Positions 8,736 through 18,187 of a stretch of DNA of 64,000 nucleotides are shown piece by piece. The notes beneath the pieces are model-generated. The model was not told the origin of the DNA. It did no database searches and was given only the letters and a program-made list of their open reading frames with translations. The stretch's first letter is position 1. The number at the start of each line of letters is the position of its first letter. Source of the stretch: an uncultured Pseudomonadales bacterium (lineage in GTDB: Bacteria > Pseudomonadota > Gammaproteobacteria > Pseudomonadales > Azotimanducaceae); NCBI GenBank assembly GCA_958296025.1, contig OY282430.1, forward strand, positions 2,852,001-2,916,000, given 5' to 3'. The translations under genes and the position numbers were made by a program.

Positions 8736-8756
8736 CAGCGGGGCCCGCCCCCGCTG
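8736..8756 (-). promoter_or_regulatory. GC-rich hairpin in the pyrE leader
   Basis: Perfect 8-bp stem CAGCGGGG/CCCCGCTG with a 5-base loop, ending about 20 bases before the pyrE start. In E. coli pyrE is controlled by a UTP-sensitive attenuator between rph and pyrE. Here the stem is in the right place, but no T-run follows it on the transcribed strand, so it is not a standard intrinsic terminator. A translational or RNA-stability role is possible. Confidence 0.35.
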
Positions 8757-8871
8757 ATGAGAGCAAGCGATCCAACGCCCGTATTCCCCTTGGCTGCCGT
8801 CCTGTCCGTCCGGTCTGCGCAGCGAATGGGCTGCCTTCGCACGGCAGCGCAAGGCGCTTGTGGCGCTGCTG

Positions 8872-9576
8872 TCAAGGCCGCCCACTCTGTGCGGCGAACA
8901 AGGCGGGCACCGCCGACCGCGCCAAGGCGAGCATCTGGCTGAACTCGGCCTCGCTGAAGGGCGCCTTTTCCGCTGTGCCCTGCACCTCCAGAAAGCCGCC
9001 GGAGGCGAGCATCACCACGTTCATGTCCGTGTCCGCTGCCGAATCCTCCGCGTAGTCGAGGTCCAACACCGGATGACCCTTCCAAATGCCCACGGAAACC
9101 GAGGCGGCAAACTCCTTGAAGGCCCGCGCCGCATCGATTGCGACCAGCGCATCCCGCAGGGCTACCGCGCCGCCGGTGATGGACGCGGTTCTGGTGCCGC
9201 CATCGGCTTGGATCACGTCGCAGTCGATGCGCAGAGTGCGGTCGCCCAAGCGTTTCATGTGGACGCAAGAGCGCAGCGCCCGTCCGATCAGGCGCTGAAT
9301 CTCCACCGTGCGCCCGCCCTGACGGCCGCGCACCGCCTCCCGGTCGCCGCGGCTGTGGGTGGCGCCCGGCAACATGCCGTACTCCGCGGTGACCCAACCG
9401 GTCCCCTTGCCGCGCAGGAACCGCGGCACTTGGTGCTCCACGCTGGTGGTGCAGATTACCTTGGTGTCGCCGAACTCCACCAGCACGGAGCCCTCGGCGT
9501 GCCGTGTGTAGTTTCGGGTGATCCGCACTGGACGCATCTCGTCAAAAGCCCGGCCGCTTGGCCGCTTGATAGTCAC
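8872..9576 (-). CDS. rph: Ribonuclease PH
   Basis: Phosphorolytic 3' exonuclease that trims tRNA precursors. 234 aa from a GTG at 9576, close to the 238 aa of E. coli. The start is chosen because GGAGGAAT sits five to seven bases before the GTG and the protein then begins [20 protein letters not shown], the family N-terminus. Further signature: [20 protein letters not shown] and [15 protein letters not shown], then [19 protein letters not shown] and [17 protein letters not shown]. It is the first gene of an rph-pyrE unit, divergent from yicC. Confidence 0.96.
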   Translation of the reverse strand: MTIKRPSGRAFDEMRPVRITRNYTRHAEGSVLVEFGDTKVICTTSVEHQVPRFLRGKGTGWVTAEYGMLPGATHSRGDREAVRGRQGGRTVEIQRLIGRALRSCVHMKRLGDRTLRIDCDVIQADGGTRTASITGGAVALRDALVAIDAARAFKEFAASVSVGIWKGHPVLDLDYAEDSAADTDMNVVMLASGGFLEVQGTAEKAPFSEAEFSQMLALARSAVPALFAAQSGRP

Positions 9577-9862
9577 CGATTCCTCCAGCAATCGCCCCGC
9601 GCACAACTGAGCGCCCAACAAGCACCGCCCTAGGACAAGTGTGCCATAGACGAGGGCGTCCATCTTGCGCAACGGCAAAAACACTGGCAACGCAACAATG
9701 GCCTGCAGACGAACGAAGGGCGCCGCATGGCTCAGCCGAAGGCGGGGACTGGGCCGGCCGCTTCCCAAAGCAAGGCCGCCGCCGTTGCAATGGGCTGACA
9801 AGGCCAAGCCCCGGGAAGAACTGCGCTAGAATGAGGCTAGCGCCGCTGAACGCCCGCACACC

Positions 9863-10720
9863 ATGATGCACAGCATGACCGCCTTCGCCCACCGCCAGGA
9901 AACGGCCGCCGGTCTTCAAGTGGCTTGGGAAATGCGGTCGATGAACCAACGCTTTCTGGACGTGCAGTTCCGCCTGCCCGAGGAACTGCGCACCTTGGAG
10001 CATCCGTTGCGCGAGAAGATTGCACGACGGGTCAAGCGGGGCAAGCTGATGTGTGCGCTGAGCGTCGATCTGGTCGGCGCCCACGCCTTGGAACTGAATA
10101 GGCCGCTGCTGCTGCAATTGCTGGCCGCCCTCGAACAGGTGCGGCGGGACGCACCGGAGGCGCACGCGGCCAATCCCATCGACCTGCTGCGCTGGCCCGG
10201 CATGTTGAAGAACATTTCCGCCAACGAACCCTTGGTCGCCGCCGCCACTGAGCTTTTTGAACAGACCTTGAATGCCTTGTTGGAAGCCCGCGCCGCCGAA
10301 GGCGAAAAACTAAAGCCCGGCATTCTGGAGCGCTTGGCTGAGATCGACCGCATCGTCGGCGAAGTCAGGGAACTGGCTGGCGGTCTTGCCGCCGAGATGC
10401 GGGCTAGGCTGCACAAGCGCCTAGTCGAGCTTGAAGTTGACGTCAATCCCTACCGGCTGGAGCAGGAAGTGGCGCTGCTGGCGCAAAAAGCCGATGTGGC
10501 CGAGGAACTCGACCGGATGGCCCTGCATTTGCAGGACGCCCGTTCGCACCTGGACCGCCCCGGTCCGCATGGCCGCCGGCTGGACTTCATCACCCAGGAA
10601 ATGATGCGCGAGGCCAACACCTTGGCGGCGAAGTCCGTGTTGCCCCGCGCATCGCGGATCACCGTGGATCTGAAAGTGGCGGTGGAACAGATCCGCGAAC
10701 AAGCGCAGAACATTGAGTAG
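9863..10720 (+). CDS. yicC: YicC family endoribonuclease
   Basis: 285 aa. Starts MMHSMTAFAH, matching the YicC opening; the second ATG at 9866 may be the actual start. Mid-protein WEMRSMNQRFLDVQFRLPEELR and the C-terminal region ending ITQEMMREANTLAAKS plus AVEQIREQAQNIE are strongly family-like (C-terminal DUF1732 part). E. coli YicC has been described as an endoribonuclease acting on small RNAs such as RyhB. Divergent from rph with a 286-bp gap; followed by gmk, the common gammaproteobacterial order. Confidence 0.93.
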   Translation: MMHSMTAFAHRQETAAGLQVAWEMRSMNQRFLDVQFRLPEELRTLEHPLREKIARRVKRGKLMCALSVDLVGAHALELNRPLLLQLLAALEQVRRDAPEAHAANPIDLLRWPGMLKNISANEPLVAAATELFEQTLNALLEARAAEGEKLKPGILERLAEIDRIVGEVRELAGGLAAEMRARLHKRLVELEVDVNPYRLEQEVALLAQKADVAEELDRMALHLQDARSHLDRPGPHGRRLDFITQEMMREANTLAAKSVLPRASRITVDLKVAVEQIREQAQNIE

Positions 10721-10803
10721 GGTCCCGGCGAGGCTTTGCCCCGGCAAGCCATGCGCTGATGCCCGTGCGCGATTGCGCCTTCCGGCGCTGCGTCAGCCAA
10801 ATC

Positions 10804-11442
10804 ATGAGCGAAGCGAATAGCGCAGATGAGGCCACGGGCCTGCTGCTGTGCATCAGCGCCCCCTCCGGCACCGGTAAGACCAGCTTGGTGCAGGCGTTGG
10901 TTGCGGCAGACGCCAACATCGCTGTGTCGGTCTCCCACACCACCCGCCCGCGGCGCAGCACCGAGACCGATGGCGTCAACTACCACTTCGTCGCCGCCGA
11001 GCGCTTTCTGGCCATGATCGACCAGGGCGGCTTCTTGGAACACGCGCTGGTGTTCGGCCATCGCTACGGCACCTCCGCCCAAGCCGTGGCAGCCATGCGG
11101 GCCGCCGGGCGGGACGTGTTGCTGGAAATCGACTGGCAGGGGGCCGCCCAGATTCGGCGCAAAGCGGCGGATGTCATCAGCATCTTCGTGTTGCCTCCCT
11201 CCAAGGCGGCCCTCGAGGCGCGGCTGACCGCCCGCGGCGAGGACAGCGCCGAATCCATCGCCAAGCGTTTGGCGGCGGCGCGCATTGAGGTGGCGCAATG
11301 CAAGGACTTCGATTATTGGGTGGTCAACGACGTCTTCGAGACCGCCTTGGCGGACCTACAGGCCATCATCCGCGCCGAACGCTTGCGCGCCTCAGCCGTG
11401 GCCCGACAGCAGCGAAATTTGCTCGCCGATCTCTTGTCCTAA
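10804..11442 (+). CDS. gmk: Guanylate kinase
   Basis: Converts GMP to GDP. 212 aa from ATG 10804. P-loop [12 protein letters not shown] near the N-terminus, [21 protein letters not shown] for GMP binding, the [15 protein letters not shown] segment, and the lid region [19 protein letters not shown]. The frame is open to an earlier ATG at 10759, but that adds residues not expected in the family. Neither start has a strong ribosome site. It is followed 52 bp later by rpoZ. Confidence 0.95.
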   Translation: MSEANSADEATGLLLCISAPSGTGKTSLVQALVAADANIAVSVSHTTRPRRSTETDGVNYHFVAAERFLAMIDQGGFLEHALVFGHRYGTSAQAVAAMRAAGRDVLLEIDWQGAAQIRRKAADVISIFVLPPSKAALEARLTARGEDSAESIAKRLAAARIEVAQCKDFDYWVVNDVFETALADLQAIIRAERLRASAVARQQRNLLADLLS

Positions 11443-11494
11443 CCCCAAGAGGCGGCTACACTCGCCCTTCTTGCCCAATCAGTGGAATGCATTC

Positions 11495-11770
11495 ATGGCG
11501 CGCGTCACCGTTGAAGATTGCCTGGACAGAGTGGACAACCGTTTCGAGCTGGTCATGCTCGCCGCCCGGCGCGCCCGGCAGATGCGCATGTTTGGGGCAG
11601 ACCCCTTAGTGCCCCCGGAAAACGACAAGCCCACGGTGGTGGCGCTTAGGGAAATCGCCGAAGGGCTGATCTCCCACGAAATCATCGATGCCCAGCAAAG
11701 CGCCAGGGAGAGCGCTGAGTTGGCGCTCTTCGGCTCTGAGGATGACGAAGGCGGCCACATCGGCATCTGA
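11495..11770 (+). CDS. rpoZ: RNA polymerase omega subunit
   Basis: Small subunit that aids assembly of RNA polymerase and is part of a ppGpp site. 91 aa, family-like start [20 protein letters not shown] and core RARQM, then [15 protein letters not shown]. Lies between gmk and spoT as in most gammaproteobacteria, so ppGpp synthesis and one of its targets are made together. The spoT start at 11784 is 13 bases after the stop. Confidence 0.96.
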   Translation: MARVTVEDCLDRVDNRFELVMLAARRARQMRMFGADPLVPPENDKPTVVALREIAEGLISHEIIDAQQSARESAELALFGSEDDEGGHIGI

Positions 11771-11783
11771 GTCCTACTTCGTT

Positions 11784-13940
11784 ATGCGCCTGGCCGAGCA
11801 GGCCAGACGCGACGACATCGCCGCCCCTTGGACTGCGGGTTCCCTCTACCAGCTGCTGCGCGACTATCTTTCGCCGGAACAGATCGACGAAGTTCGCCGA
11901 GCGCACCGGTACGCTGAGGACGCCCACGCCGGCCAGCGGCGGCAAACCGGGCATCCCTACATCACCCATCCTCTGGCGGTGGCCGCCATCCTGGCGCAGA
12001 TGCGCATGGACCACCAAACGCTCATGGCCGCCCTGCTGCACGACGTCATTGAAGACACGGCGGTGGCCGAAGCCACCATCGGGGCGCGTTTCGGCAAGCC
12101 GGTGGCGGAGTTGGTGGCCGGCGTCTCCAAGCTGGCGAAAATTTTCAGCAGCCACGCCGAAGCCCAAGCGGAGAACTTTCAGAAGATGATTCTGGCCATG
12201 GCCAAAGACATTCGCGTCATTATGGTCAAGATCGCCGATCGCCTGCACAACATGCGCACCATCGGCGTGCTCTCCAAGGAGCAGCGGCGGCGCATCGCCC
12301 GGGAGACCTTGGATTACTACGCGCCCATCGCCTACCGTTTGGGCATGCATAACATCCATGTGGAGTTGGAGGACTTGGGCTTCCAGACCCTACTGCCGTT
12401 GCGGGCGGACCGCATCCGCCGGGCGGTGGAGAAGGCCCGGGGCAACCGCAAGACCCTCATGGGCCAAGTTCACCAGTCCATTCGGGAAGCCCTGCACGGT
12501 GAGGGCATCCTCGCCGAGGTGAAAAGCCGGGAGAAGCACCTGTACTCCATCTACCACAAGATGAAGACCCAACAGAAGCCGTTCCAGGAAATCATGGACG
12601 TGTTCGGCTTCCGCATCATCGTCGAGGGCGAGGACGCCTGCTACCGGGCATTGGGCGTGATCCACAACCTGTACAAGCCGGTGGTGGGGCGCTTCAAGGA
12701 CTACATCGCCATCCCCAAAGTCAACGGCTACCAATCCCTGCACACCACCCTGTTCGGCATGAATGGGGTGCCCATTGAAGTGCAGATCCGCACCAAGCAC
12801 ATGGACGAGGTGGCGGACCACGGCATCGCCGGGCACTGGCTGTACAAGGAGCAGGATGAGAAGACCCGGGGCAGCCTGCGCACCCGCCGCTGGGTCAAGG
12901 ATGTGGTGGAGCTGCAACAGCGCTCCGGCAACCCCCTCGAGTTCATCGAGCACTTCAAGAGCGACCTGTTCCCGGACGATGTCTATGTCTTCACGCCCAA
13001 GGGCGACATCCTGGAGTTGCCCAAGGGCGCCTGCCCGGTGGACTTCGCCTACGCCGTGCATACGGACATCGGCAACCGCTGCGTCGCCTGCCGGGTGGAC
13101 CGCATCCTGGCGCCCTTGTCGCAGCAACTGCAAAGCGGCCAAAGCGTCGAAATCATCACTGGCGGCAGCAGCGGCCCCAGCCCGGACTGGCTTGATTTTA
13201 CGGTTTCCAGCAAGGCCCGCAGCGGCATTCGCCAAGCCCTGAAGAACCGGCAGCGCGGCGAGGCCGTCACCTTGGGGAGGAAGCTGCTGAACCGCTCCTT
13301 GGCCAACGCCGGCACCGGCATCAACGATCTGGACTTCCGGCGGCTGCGGCGGGTGTTCAAGGAGTTCGGGGTACGCAAGCTGGACGACGTGCTGGCCGGC
13401 ATAGGCACCGGCAACGTCATGCCCTACACCGTAGCGCAGCGCCTGCTGGCCGCCGACAAACCCGATTATCAAGCGGTGCCCATCGAGCACGGCGGTCCGG
13501 TGGCGGTGCGCTCCGGCCAAGGCCTAGTCATCACCTGCGGCCGTTGCTGCGGCCCCGTGCCCGGCGACGCCATCGTCGGCCACATGACCCCCGGTAAGGG
13601 CTTGGTGGTGCATATGGAGACCTGCAAAAACCTTTTCAACCTACGTCGCCAAAACCCCGAGCAGCTCATCCCCGCCCGCTGGACCCGCACCACGACCAGT
13701 GAGTTCATCACCTCCCTGCGCATCGAGGTGGACCGGCGCAAGGGCATCATCGCCGACCTCGCCACCGCCGTCACTGACGCCGCCGCCGGAGTGGAGGAAA
13801 TCAACGTGACGGAACGCAACGCCCGCACCAGTTCCGTTTCCGCAGTGGTGAGCGTCAATAACCGCGACCACCTAGCACGGGTGATGCGGCGGCTGAAAGC
13901 CATCCCCAGCGTGCTGAGCATGGCCCGCAACAACCCTTGA
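11784..13940 (+). CDS. spoT: Bifunctional (p)ppGpp synthetase/hydrolase SpoT
   Basis: Makes and degrades the stringent-response alarmone. 718 aa from ATG 11784 (E. coli 702). Order: HD hydrolase with LLHDVIEDT (H86-D87, E90-D91), synthetase with SIYHKMKTQQKPFQEIMD and GRFKDYIAIPKVNGYQSLH, TGS domain (DVYVFTPKGDILELPKG), helical and zinc-finger region (CGRCCGPVPGDAIVGH), and C-terminal ACT domain. The RFKD at 303-306 is the RXKD signature of bifunctional enzymes rather than EXDD of RelA. An upstream in-frame ATG at 11742 would overlap rpoZ. The ridA gene that follows spoT in many relatives is missing here. Confidence 0.96.
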   Translation: MRLAEQARRDDIAAPWTAGSLYQLLRDYLSPEQIDEVRRAHRYAEDAHAGQRRQTGHPYITHPLAVAAILAQMRMDHQTLMAALLHDVIEDTAVAEATIGARFGKPVAELVAGVSKLAKIFSSHAEAQAENFQKMILAMAKDIRVIMVKIADRLHNMRTIGVLSKEQRRRIARETLDYYAPIAYRLGMHNIHVELEDLGFQTLLPLRADRIRRAVEKARGNRKTLMGQVHQSIREALHGEGILAEVKSREKHLYSIYHKMKTQQKPFQEIMDVFGFRIIVEGEDACYRALGVIHNLYKPVVGRFKDYIAIPKVNGYQSLHTTLFGMNGVPIEVQIRTKHMDEVADHGIAGHWLYKEQDEKTRGSLRTRRWVKDVVELQQRSGNPLEFIEHFKSDLFPDDVYVFTPKGDILELPKGACPVDFAYAVHTDIGNRCVACRVDRILAPLSQQLQSGQSVEIITGGSSGPSPDWLDFTVSSKARSGIRQALKNRQRGEAVTLGRKLLNRSLANAGTGINDLDFRRLRRVFKEFGVRKLDDVLAGIGTGNVMPYTVAQRLLAADKPDYQAVPIEHGGPVAVRSGQGLVITCGRCCGPVPGDAIVGHMTPGKGLVVHMETCKNLFNLRRQNPEQLIPARWTRTTTSEFITSLRIEVDRRKGIIADLATAVTDAAAGVEEINVTERNARTSSVSAVVSVNNRDHLARVMRRLKAIPSVLSMARNNP

Positions 13941-14088
13941 ACCGGGGCCTGCCATGCTGCCGGAGGCTTGGCGCCAGCGGTTTCGACCGCCGCAAGACTG
14001 AGCAGATGAGCCGATTTTCAACCCAAAGCATGCGTCTTGTTGGGATGGAAGCATCCATCTGCTGGTTTCTTCGTGCCCGAGTAGCCGC

Positions 14089-16131
14089 TTGAAACCCCAT
14101 CCAGACAGCGGCGGGGACGATCCGGGCGGCACCTCCGTCACCACCCTAACGGGCGTTGGGCCGGCCTTGGCCGCCACCCTTTCCCGCTTGAGCATCGACA
14201 AGGTGAAGGATTTGCTCCTGCACCTGCCCAGCCGCTATCAGGACCGCACCAGCCTCATTCCGTTCAAGGCACTGCGGCCCGGCCAGGAATGCTTGGTGCA
14301 GGGCCAGGTGACGGACAGCCGCATCAACTACGGGCGGCGGCGCAGCTGGATGGTCACCCTGAACGACGGCGACGGAACGCTGCGCTTGCGCTTCTTCCAC
14401 TTTGCCGCCCGGCAAGTGGAGGCCTTGACGGTGGGCCGCTTTGTGCGCTGCTTCGGTGAGGTGCGCCTTGGGCCGACGGGCTTGGAGATGGCTCATCCCG
14501 AATACCGGGACTACGCCAAACCGCCCGCCGGCCTGGAAGACAGCCTCACCCCCGTCTATCCCACCACCAAGGGCTTAAGCCAAGGCCGGCTGCGCACCTT
14601 GATCGGCCGGCTGCGGGAACTGCCCTGGCCGAAAGACTCCGCCTTGGCCCTCGACACGCTGCTGTTCCTGCACTTCCCCCCGGCCGGCGCCACCAGCGAA
14701 GACATCGCCGAGGCCCAAGAGAAGGTGGCTCGGGACGAACTGATCGCCTACTACTTGGTGATGCGCCTCCGGCAACGGCAAAGGCAAAGCCAACAGGCGC
14801 CGCCGCTGCCGAGAGCGCAGCAACTCGGGCGCGCCCTGCTTGACCAACTGGGCTTTGAGTTGACCAGCGCCCAGCGGCGGGTGCTTCGGGAGGTGCTGCT
14901 GGACCTGGAGCGGCGCCAGCCCATGCTGCGCTTGCTGCAAGGGGATGTGGGCAGCGGCAAGACGGTGGTGGCCGCCTTCGCCGCCATTCGCGCCGCAGAG
15001 CATGGGGCGCAGACGGCGCTCATGGCGCCTACAGAGGTGTTGGCGGAGCAGCATTACTTAAGTTTCTCGGCGTGGCTGGAGCCCCTGGGCATTCCGGTGG
15101 CGCTGCTGACCGGCGGCCAAAAGAAGAAGATGAGGACAAGCATCAGGGCGCGTTTGGCCAACGGCGAGGCCCTGGTTGCGGTGGGTACCCACGCCCTGAT
15201 TCAGGCAAACATCAGCTTCCACAACCTAGCGCTCACCATCGTCGATGAGCAGCATCGCTTTGGTGTGCATCAGCGCATGGCGTTGCGGGCCAAGGGCCAT
15301 ACGCCGCATCAACTCATCATGACCGCCACGCCCATTCCGCGCACCCTGACCATGGCCCTCTATGCGGATATGGACGTCTCCATCCTGGATGAACTGCCGC
15401 CGGGCCGCCAACCCATCACCACCCGCCTGGTCGCCGCCAGCCGTCGCGACGAGGTGCTGGCCCACACTGGCCGGGTGCTGGACGCCGGCCAGCAAGCCTA
15501 CTGGGTCTGCACCTTGATCGACGAGTCGGAGGAAAGTCCCGCCCAGTCCGCCGAGGCCATCTGGGAAACGCTGCCGGCCAAGTTGCCGGGCAAGCGCATC
15601 GGCCTGATGCATGGGCGCATGAAGAGCGACGAGAAGGCCGCCGTCATGGCCGCCTTCAAGAGCGGCGAGCTGCAGCTTCTGGTGGCCACCACCGTGATCG
15701 AGGTGGGCGTGGATGTGGCCAACGCCAGCCTGATGATCATCGAGAACCCGGAATTGCTGGGCTTGGCGCAACTACACCAACTGCGCGGGCGCATCGGCCG
15801 CGGCGCCCATAAGAGCACCTGCGTGTTGCTTTACGGGGAGGACTTGAGCGAGGCCAGCCGCACCCGCCTGAAGGTGATCCGCGCAAGCCAGGACGGCTTC
15901 CACATCGCCGAGCAGGACCTCGCCCTGCGCGGACCGGGAGAGATTGCCGGCACCCGGCAAACCGGCGAGACGCGGTTCCGCGTCGCCAGCTTGGAACGTC
16001 ACGCGCACCTGATCCCGGCCATCGTCCGGGAGGGGGACCGGCTGCTGGCGGAAGCACCGGAGGCGGCGGATGCCCTGCGCCTGGCCTGGGCTGGGGACGA
16101 GGCGCAGTTGGCGGGCGCGGCGGCGGTTTGA
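14089..16131 (+). CDS. recG: ATP-dependent DNA helicase RecG
   Basis: Branch-migrating helicase for fork reversal and recombination. 680 aa (E. coli 693). N-terminal wedge domain with VGPALAATLSRL and LLHLPSRYQDRT, Walker A LLQGDVGSGKTVVAA, the DEQHRFGVHQR box (DEAH variant), MTATPIPRTLTMALYADMDV, ATTVIEVGVDVANASLM and LHQLRGRIGRG, and the C-terminal region GFHIAEQDLALRGPGEIAGT. The first codon is a TTG at 14089 without an evident ribosome site, so the start may differ by a few codons. Convergent with the rubredoxin gene. Confidence 0.95.
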   Translation: MKPHPDSGGDDPGGTSVTTLTGVGPALAATLSRLSIDKVKDLLLHLPSRYQDRTSLIPFKALRPGQECLVQGQVTDSRINYGRRRSWMVTLNDGDGTLRLRFFHFAARQVEALTVGRFVRCFGEVRLGPTGLEMAHPEYRDYAKPPAGLEDSLTPVYPTTKGLSQGRLRTLIGRLRELPWPKDSALALDTLLFLHFPPAGATSEDIAEAQEKVARDELIAYYLVMRLRQRQRQSQQAPPLPRAQQLGRALLDQLGFELTSAQRRVLREVLLDLERRQPMLRLLQGDVGSGKTVVAAFAAIRAAEHGAQTALMAPTEVLAEQHYLSFSAWLEPLGIPVALLTGGQKKKMRTSIRARLANGEALVAVGTHALIQANISFHNLALTIVDEQHRFGVHQRMALRAKGHTPHQLIMTATPIPRTLTMALYADMDVSILDELPPGRQPITTRLVAASRRDEVLAHTGRVLDAGQQAYWVCTLIDESEESPAQSAEAIWETLPAKLPGKRIGLMHGRMKSDEKAAVMAAFKSGELQLLVATTVIEVGVDVANASLMIIENPELLGLAQLHQLRGRIGRGAHKSTCVLLYGEDLSEASRTRLKVIRASQDGFHIAEQDLALRGPGEIAGTRQTGETRFRVASLERHAHLIPAIVREGDRLLAEAPEAADALRLAWAGDEAQLAGAAAV

Positions 16132-16154
16132 CGGCGGTTGCCTTGCGGCCCGCG

Positions 16155-16186
16155 GTCCGCCACCCCGCCGGCCATTCCGGGCGGAC
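16155..16186. terminator. Possible hairpin between convergent recG and rubredoxin
   Basis: 7-bp inverted repeat GTCCGCC/GGCGGAC with an 18-base GC-rich loop, placed between the recG stop and the rubredoxin stop. No T-run follows on either strand, so it is at best a weak or Rho-assisted terminator. Confidence 0.25.
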
Positions 16187-16194
16187 GGAAACGG

Positions 16195-16362
16195 TCAGCC
16201 CACCTCGATCATCTCAAAGTCTTCCTTGCCGACGCCGCATTCCGGGCAGACGAAGTCCTCCGGCACGTCCTCCCATTTGGTGCCCGGCGGGATGCCCTCC
16301 TCCTCACAGCCCTCGGCTTCGTCATAGATCCAGCCGCAGACGATGCACTGCCACTTCTTCAT
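16195..16362 (-). CDS. Rubredoxin
   Basis: 55-residue one-iron electron carrier. Both cysteine knuckles are intact: CIVCGWIYDEAEG near the N-terminus and CPECGVGKEDFE near the C-terminus, with the aromatic PPGTKWEDVPEDFVCP between. ATG at 16362 begins MKKWQC, stop TGA at 16195-16197. In Pseudomonas, rubredoxins serve alkane hydroxylase or oxygen-stress reductases and lie in the same broad recG-ubiA neighbourhood. No partner reductase is nearby. Start is clear from the family; the ribosome site is weak. Confidence 0.93.
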   Translation of the reverse strand: MKKWQCIVCGWIYDEAEGCEEEGIPPGTKWEDVPEDFVCPECGVGKEDFEMIEVG

Positions 16363-16585
16363 TGCACGGGACCCTGATTCATTGCGTGATTACCTGCCGC
16401 AACATCGCAAAAGGTGCGCTAACCTACCTGCGCATTCCCCAAAAATCAACGGCGTGAGTAAACTCTCGTCGTGCAACCAGCCCAGTTGGCAACGGCGATG
16501 TATTCCAAAACGGCACACAACTTGCTGAAATTGACACCAATTCTCCGTGCGCTGAGCGGCTCGCTGAAGCATCCGGGCTAAGACC

Positions 16586-17479
16586 GTGCCGCCGCCCGCC
16601 GAGATATGGACATCCAGCCTGCAGCGCCTGCGGCCTTGGGCGCAGATCATGCGGTTGGACCGGCCCGTCGGCAGCCTGCTGCTACTTTGGCCCACCTTGG
16701 CCGCCCTGTGGCTGGCGGCGGACGGTACGCCGCAGTTTCACCTGATTGTCGTGTTCACCGTCGGCGTCCTGGTCATGCGCGCCGCCGGCTGTGTCGTCAA
16801 TGACTTGGCGGACCGCCACCTCGACCCCCTAGTGGAGCGCACCAAGGAACGCCCACTGGCCACTGGCGCCTTGAATGCGCGCCAAGCCTTTGGCCTGTTC
16901 GTCGGCCTCTGCCTGCTGGCCTCCACCCTGTTGATCTGGCTGAATGCGGCCACCCGCTGGATGGCCTTGGCCGGCCTCGGCGTCGCCGTGCTCTATCCGT
17001 TCACCAAGCGCTGGACGCACTTCCCTCAAGCGGTGCTGGGCGTCGCCTTTAGTTGGGGCATCCTGATGGCCTTCACCGCCGTGCGGAAGACGGTGCCGGC
17101 CGACGGCTGGTTGCTGTTCCTAGCCAGCTTCCTATGGATTCTGGCCTACGACACCCTGTACGCCATGGTCGATCGGCACGATGACCTTAGGGCAGGCATC
17201 AAGAGCACCGCCATTCTCTTGGGCAGTGCGGACCGACTGGTGGTGGGGCTTTTGCAGGCCGGTGCCCTGATTGGCTTCGCCTTGGTCGGCGTTCTCCGCG
17301 GCTTTGGCGTCTTGTTCAGCGCCGGCTTGGTGGCGATTCTGGCGTTGTTTATCCATCAGCACATTCTGATCCGCAAGCGCGAGCGTCCGCAATGCTTGCG
17401 GGCCTTCTTGGCCAATAGCTGGGTGGGCCTCGCCCTGTTCGTCGCCACCGTCCTTGAACTGAACCTGCCGCCCCTATGA
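16586..17479 (+). CDS. ubiA: 4-hydroxybenzoate polyprenyltransferase
   Basis: Integral membrane prenyltransferase in ubiquinone synthesis. 297 aa from GTG 16586. Seen: MRLDRPVGSLLLLWPTLAALW, first aspartate-rich motif VNDLADRHLDPLVERTKERP, second motif DTLYAMVDRHDDLRAGIKSTA, and about eight hydrophobic segments. The GTG is inferred from length; no ATG in frame precedes the conserved N-terminus. The stop overlaps the ATG of the next gene (ATGA at 17476), so the TRAP gene is translationally coupled to ubiA although functionally unrelated. Confidence 0.95.
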   Translation: MPPPAEIWTSSLQRLRPWAQIMRLDRPVGSLLLLWPTLAALWLAADGTPQFHLIVVFTVGVLVMRAAGCVVNDLADRHLDPLVERTKERPLATGALNARQAFGLFVGLCLLASTLLIWLNAATRWMALAGLGVAVLYPFTKRWTHFPQAVLGVAFSWGILMAFTAVRKTVPADGWLLFLASFLWILAYDTLYAMVDRHDDLRAGIKSTAILLGSADRLVVGLLQAGALIGFALVGVLRGFGVLFSAGLVAILALFIHQHILIRKRERPQCLRAFLANSWVGLALFVATVLELNLPPL

Positions 17480-18009
17480 AGCCTGTCAGCCATTGGATCG
17501 ATTGGGCCAACGGCAAGCTGGGCCGTGCCGTGGCTTGGCTGACGCTGGCGATGGCGCTGGGCACGGCGGCCATCGTAGTGCTGCGCTACGCCCTGGAGCA
17601 AAACACCATCCTGCTGCAGGAGAGCGTCAGCGCCCTGCACGGCCTAGCGCTGATGCTGGGCATCGCCTACACCCTGCTGGAAAAGGGCCATGTGCGGGTG
17701 GACATCGTCCACAACCGCCTCGACGAGCGGCGCAGCCGCCTATTGGACGCCTTCGGTCACGTCTTCTTTCTGCTGCCGGTGGCGGCGCTGATCTTCCTGA
17801 CCTCCCTGCCCTATGTCGCCCAATCCTGGCGGGTGGCGGAGGGCTCTGCCGAGGTGGACGGCTTGCCGGGGGTCTATCTGCTAAAAACCCTGATTCCCAT
17901 CATGGCGGCTCTGCTGTTCGCCCAAGGCTTGAGCGAACTGATAAAGACGCTAGGCAGCTGGTTGGGAAGCAAACACTCCACCACGGAGGCCCATGAGGGA
18001 AGCGACTAA
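17476..18009 (+). CDS. TRAP transporter small membrane subunit (DctQ family)
   Basis: 177 aa with four hydrophobic segments (AVAWLTLAMALGTAAIVVLRY, SALHGLALMLGIAYTLL, HVFFLLPVAALIFL, LIPIMAALLFAQGL). Shows the family pattern KGHVRVDIVHNRLDERR after helix 2 and SWRVAEGSAEVDGLPGVYLLK before helix 4. It partners the DctM-type subunit 178 bp downstream in uptake of an organic acid or related solute. Starts within the ubiA stop codon. Confidence 0.9.
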   Translation: MKPVSHWIDWANGKLGRAVAWLTLAMALGTAAIVVLRYALEQNTILLQESVSALHGLALMLGIAYTLLEKGHVRVDIVHNRLDERRSRLLDAFGHVFFLLPVAALIFLTSLPYVAQSWRVAEGSAEVDGLPGVYLLKTLIPIMAALLFAQGLSELIKTLGSWLGSKHSTTEAHEGSD

Positions 18010-18187
18010 TTTTCTCGAATGGGGGTCTCCTGAGCAGGTGGGCCAATGGCGATGCACCGCTGAAGGCTGGGATGGCCGCCCTGCCCTTCCCCATCGCCGA
18101 ACGAAGGGTTGGCACGGCTGGCTTTACGACCGCCCTGCCCTCGGTTTGGCGTAGAGACTCAGTTTCGCTCCACCGGGACATCCAGCA

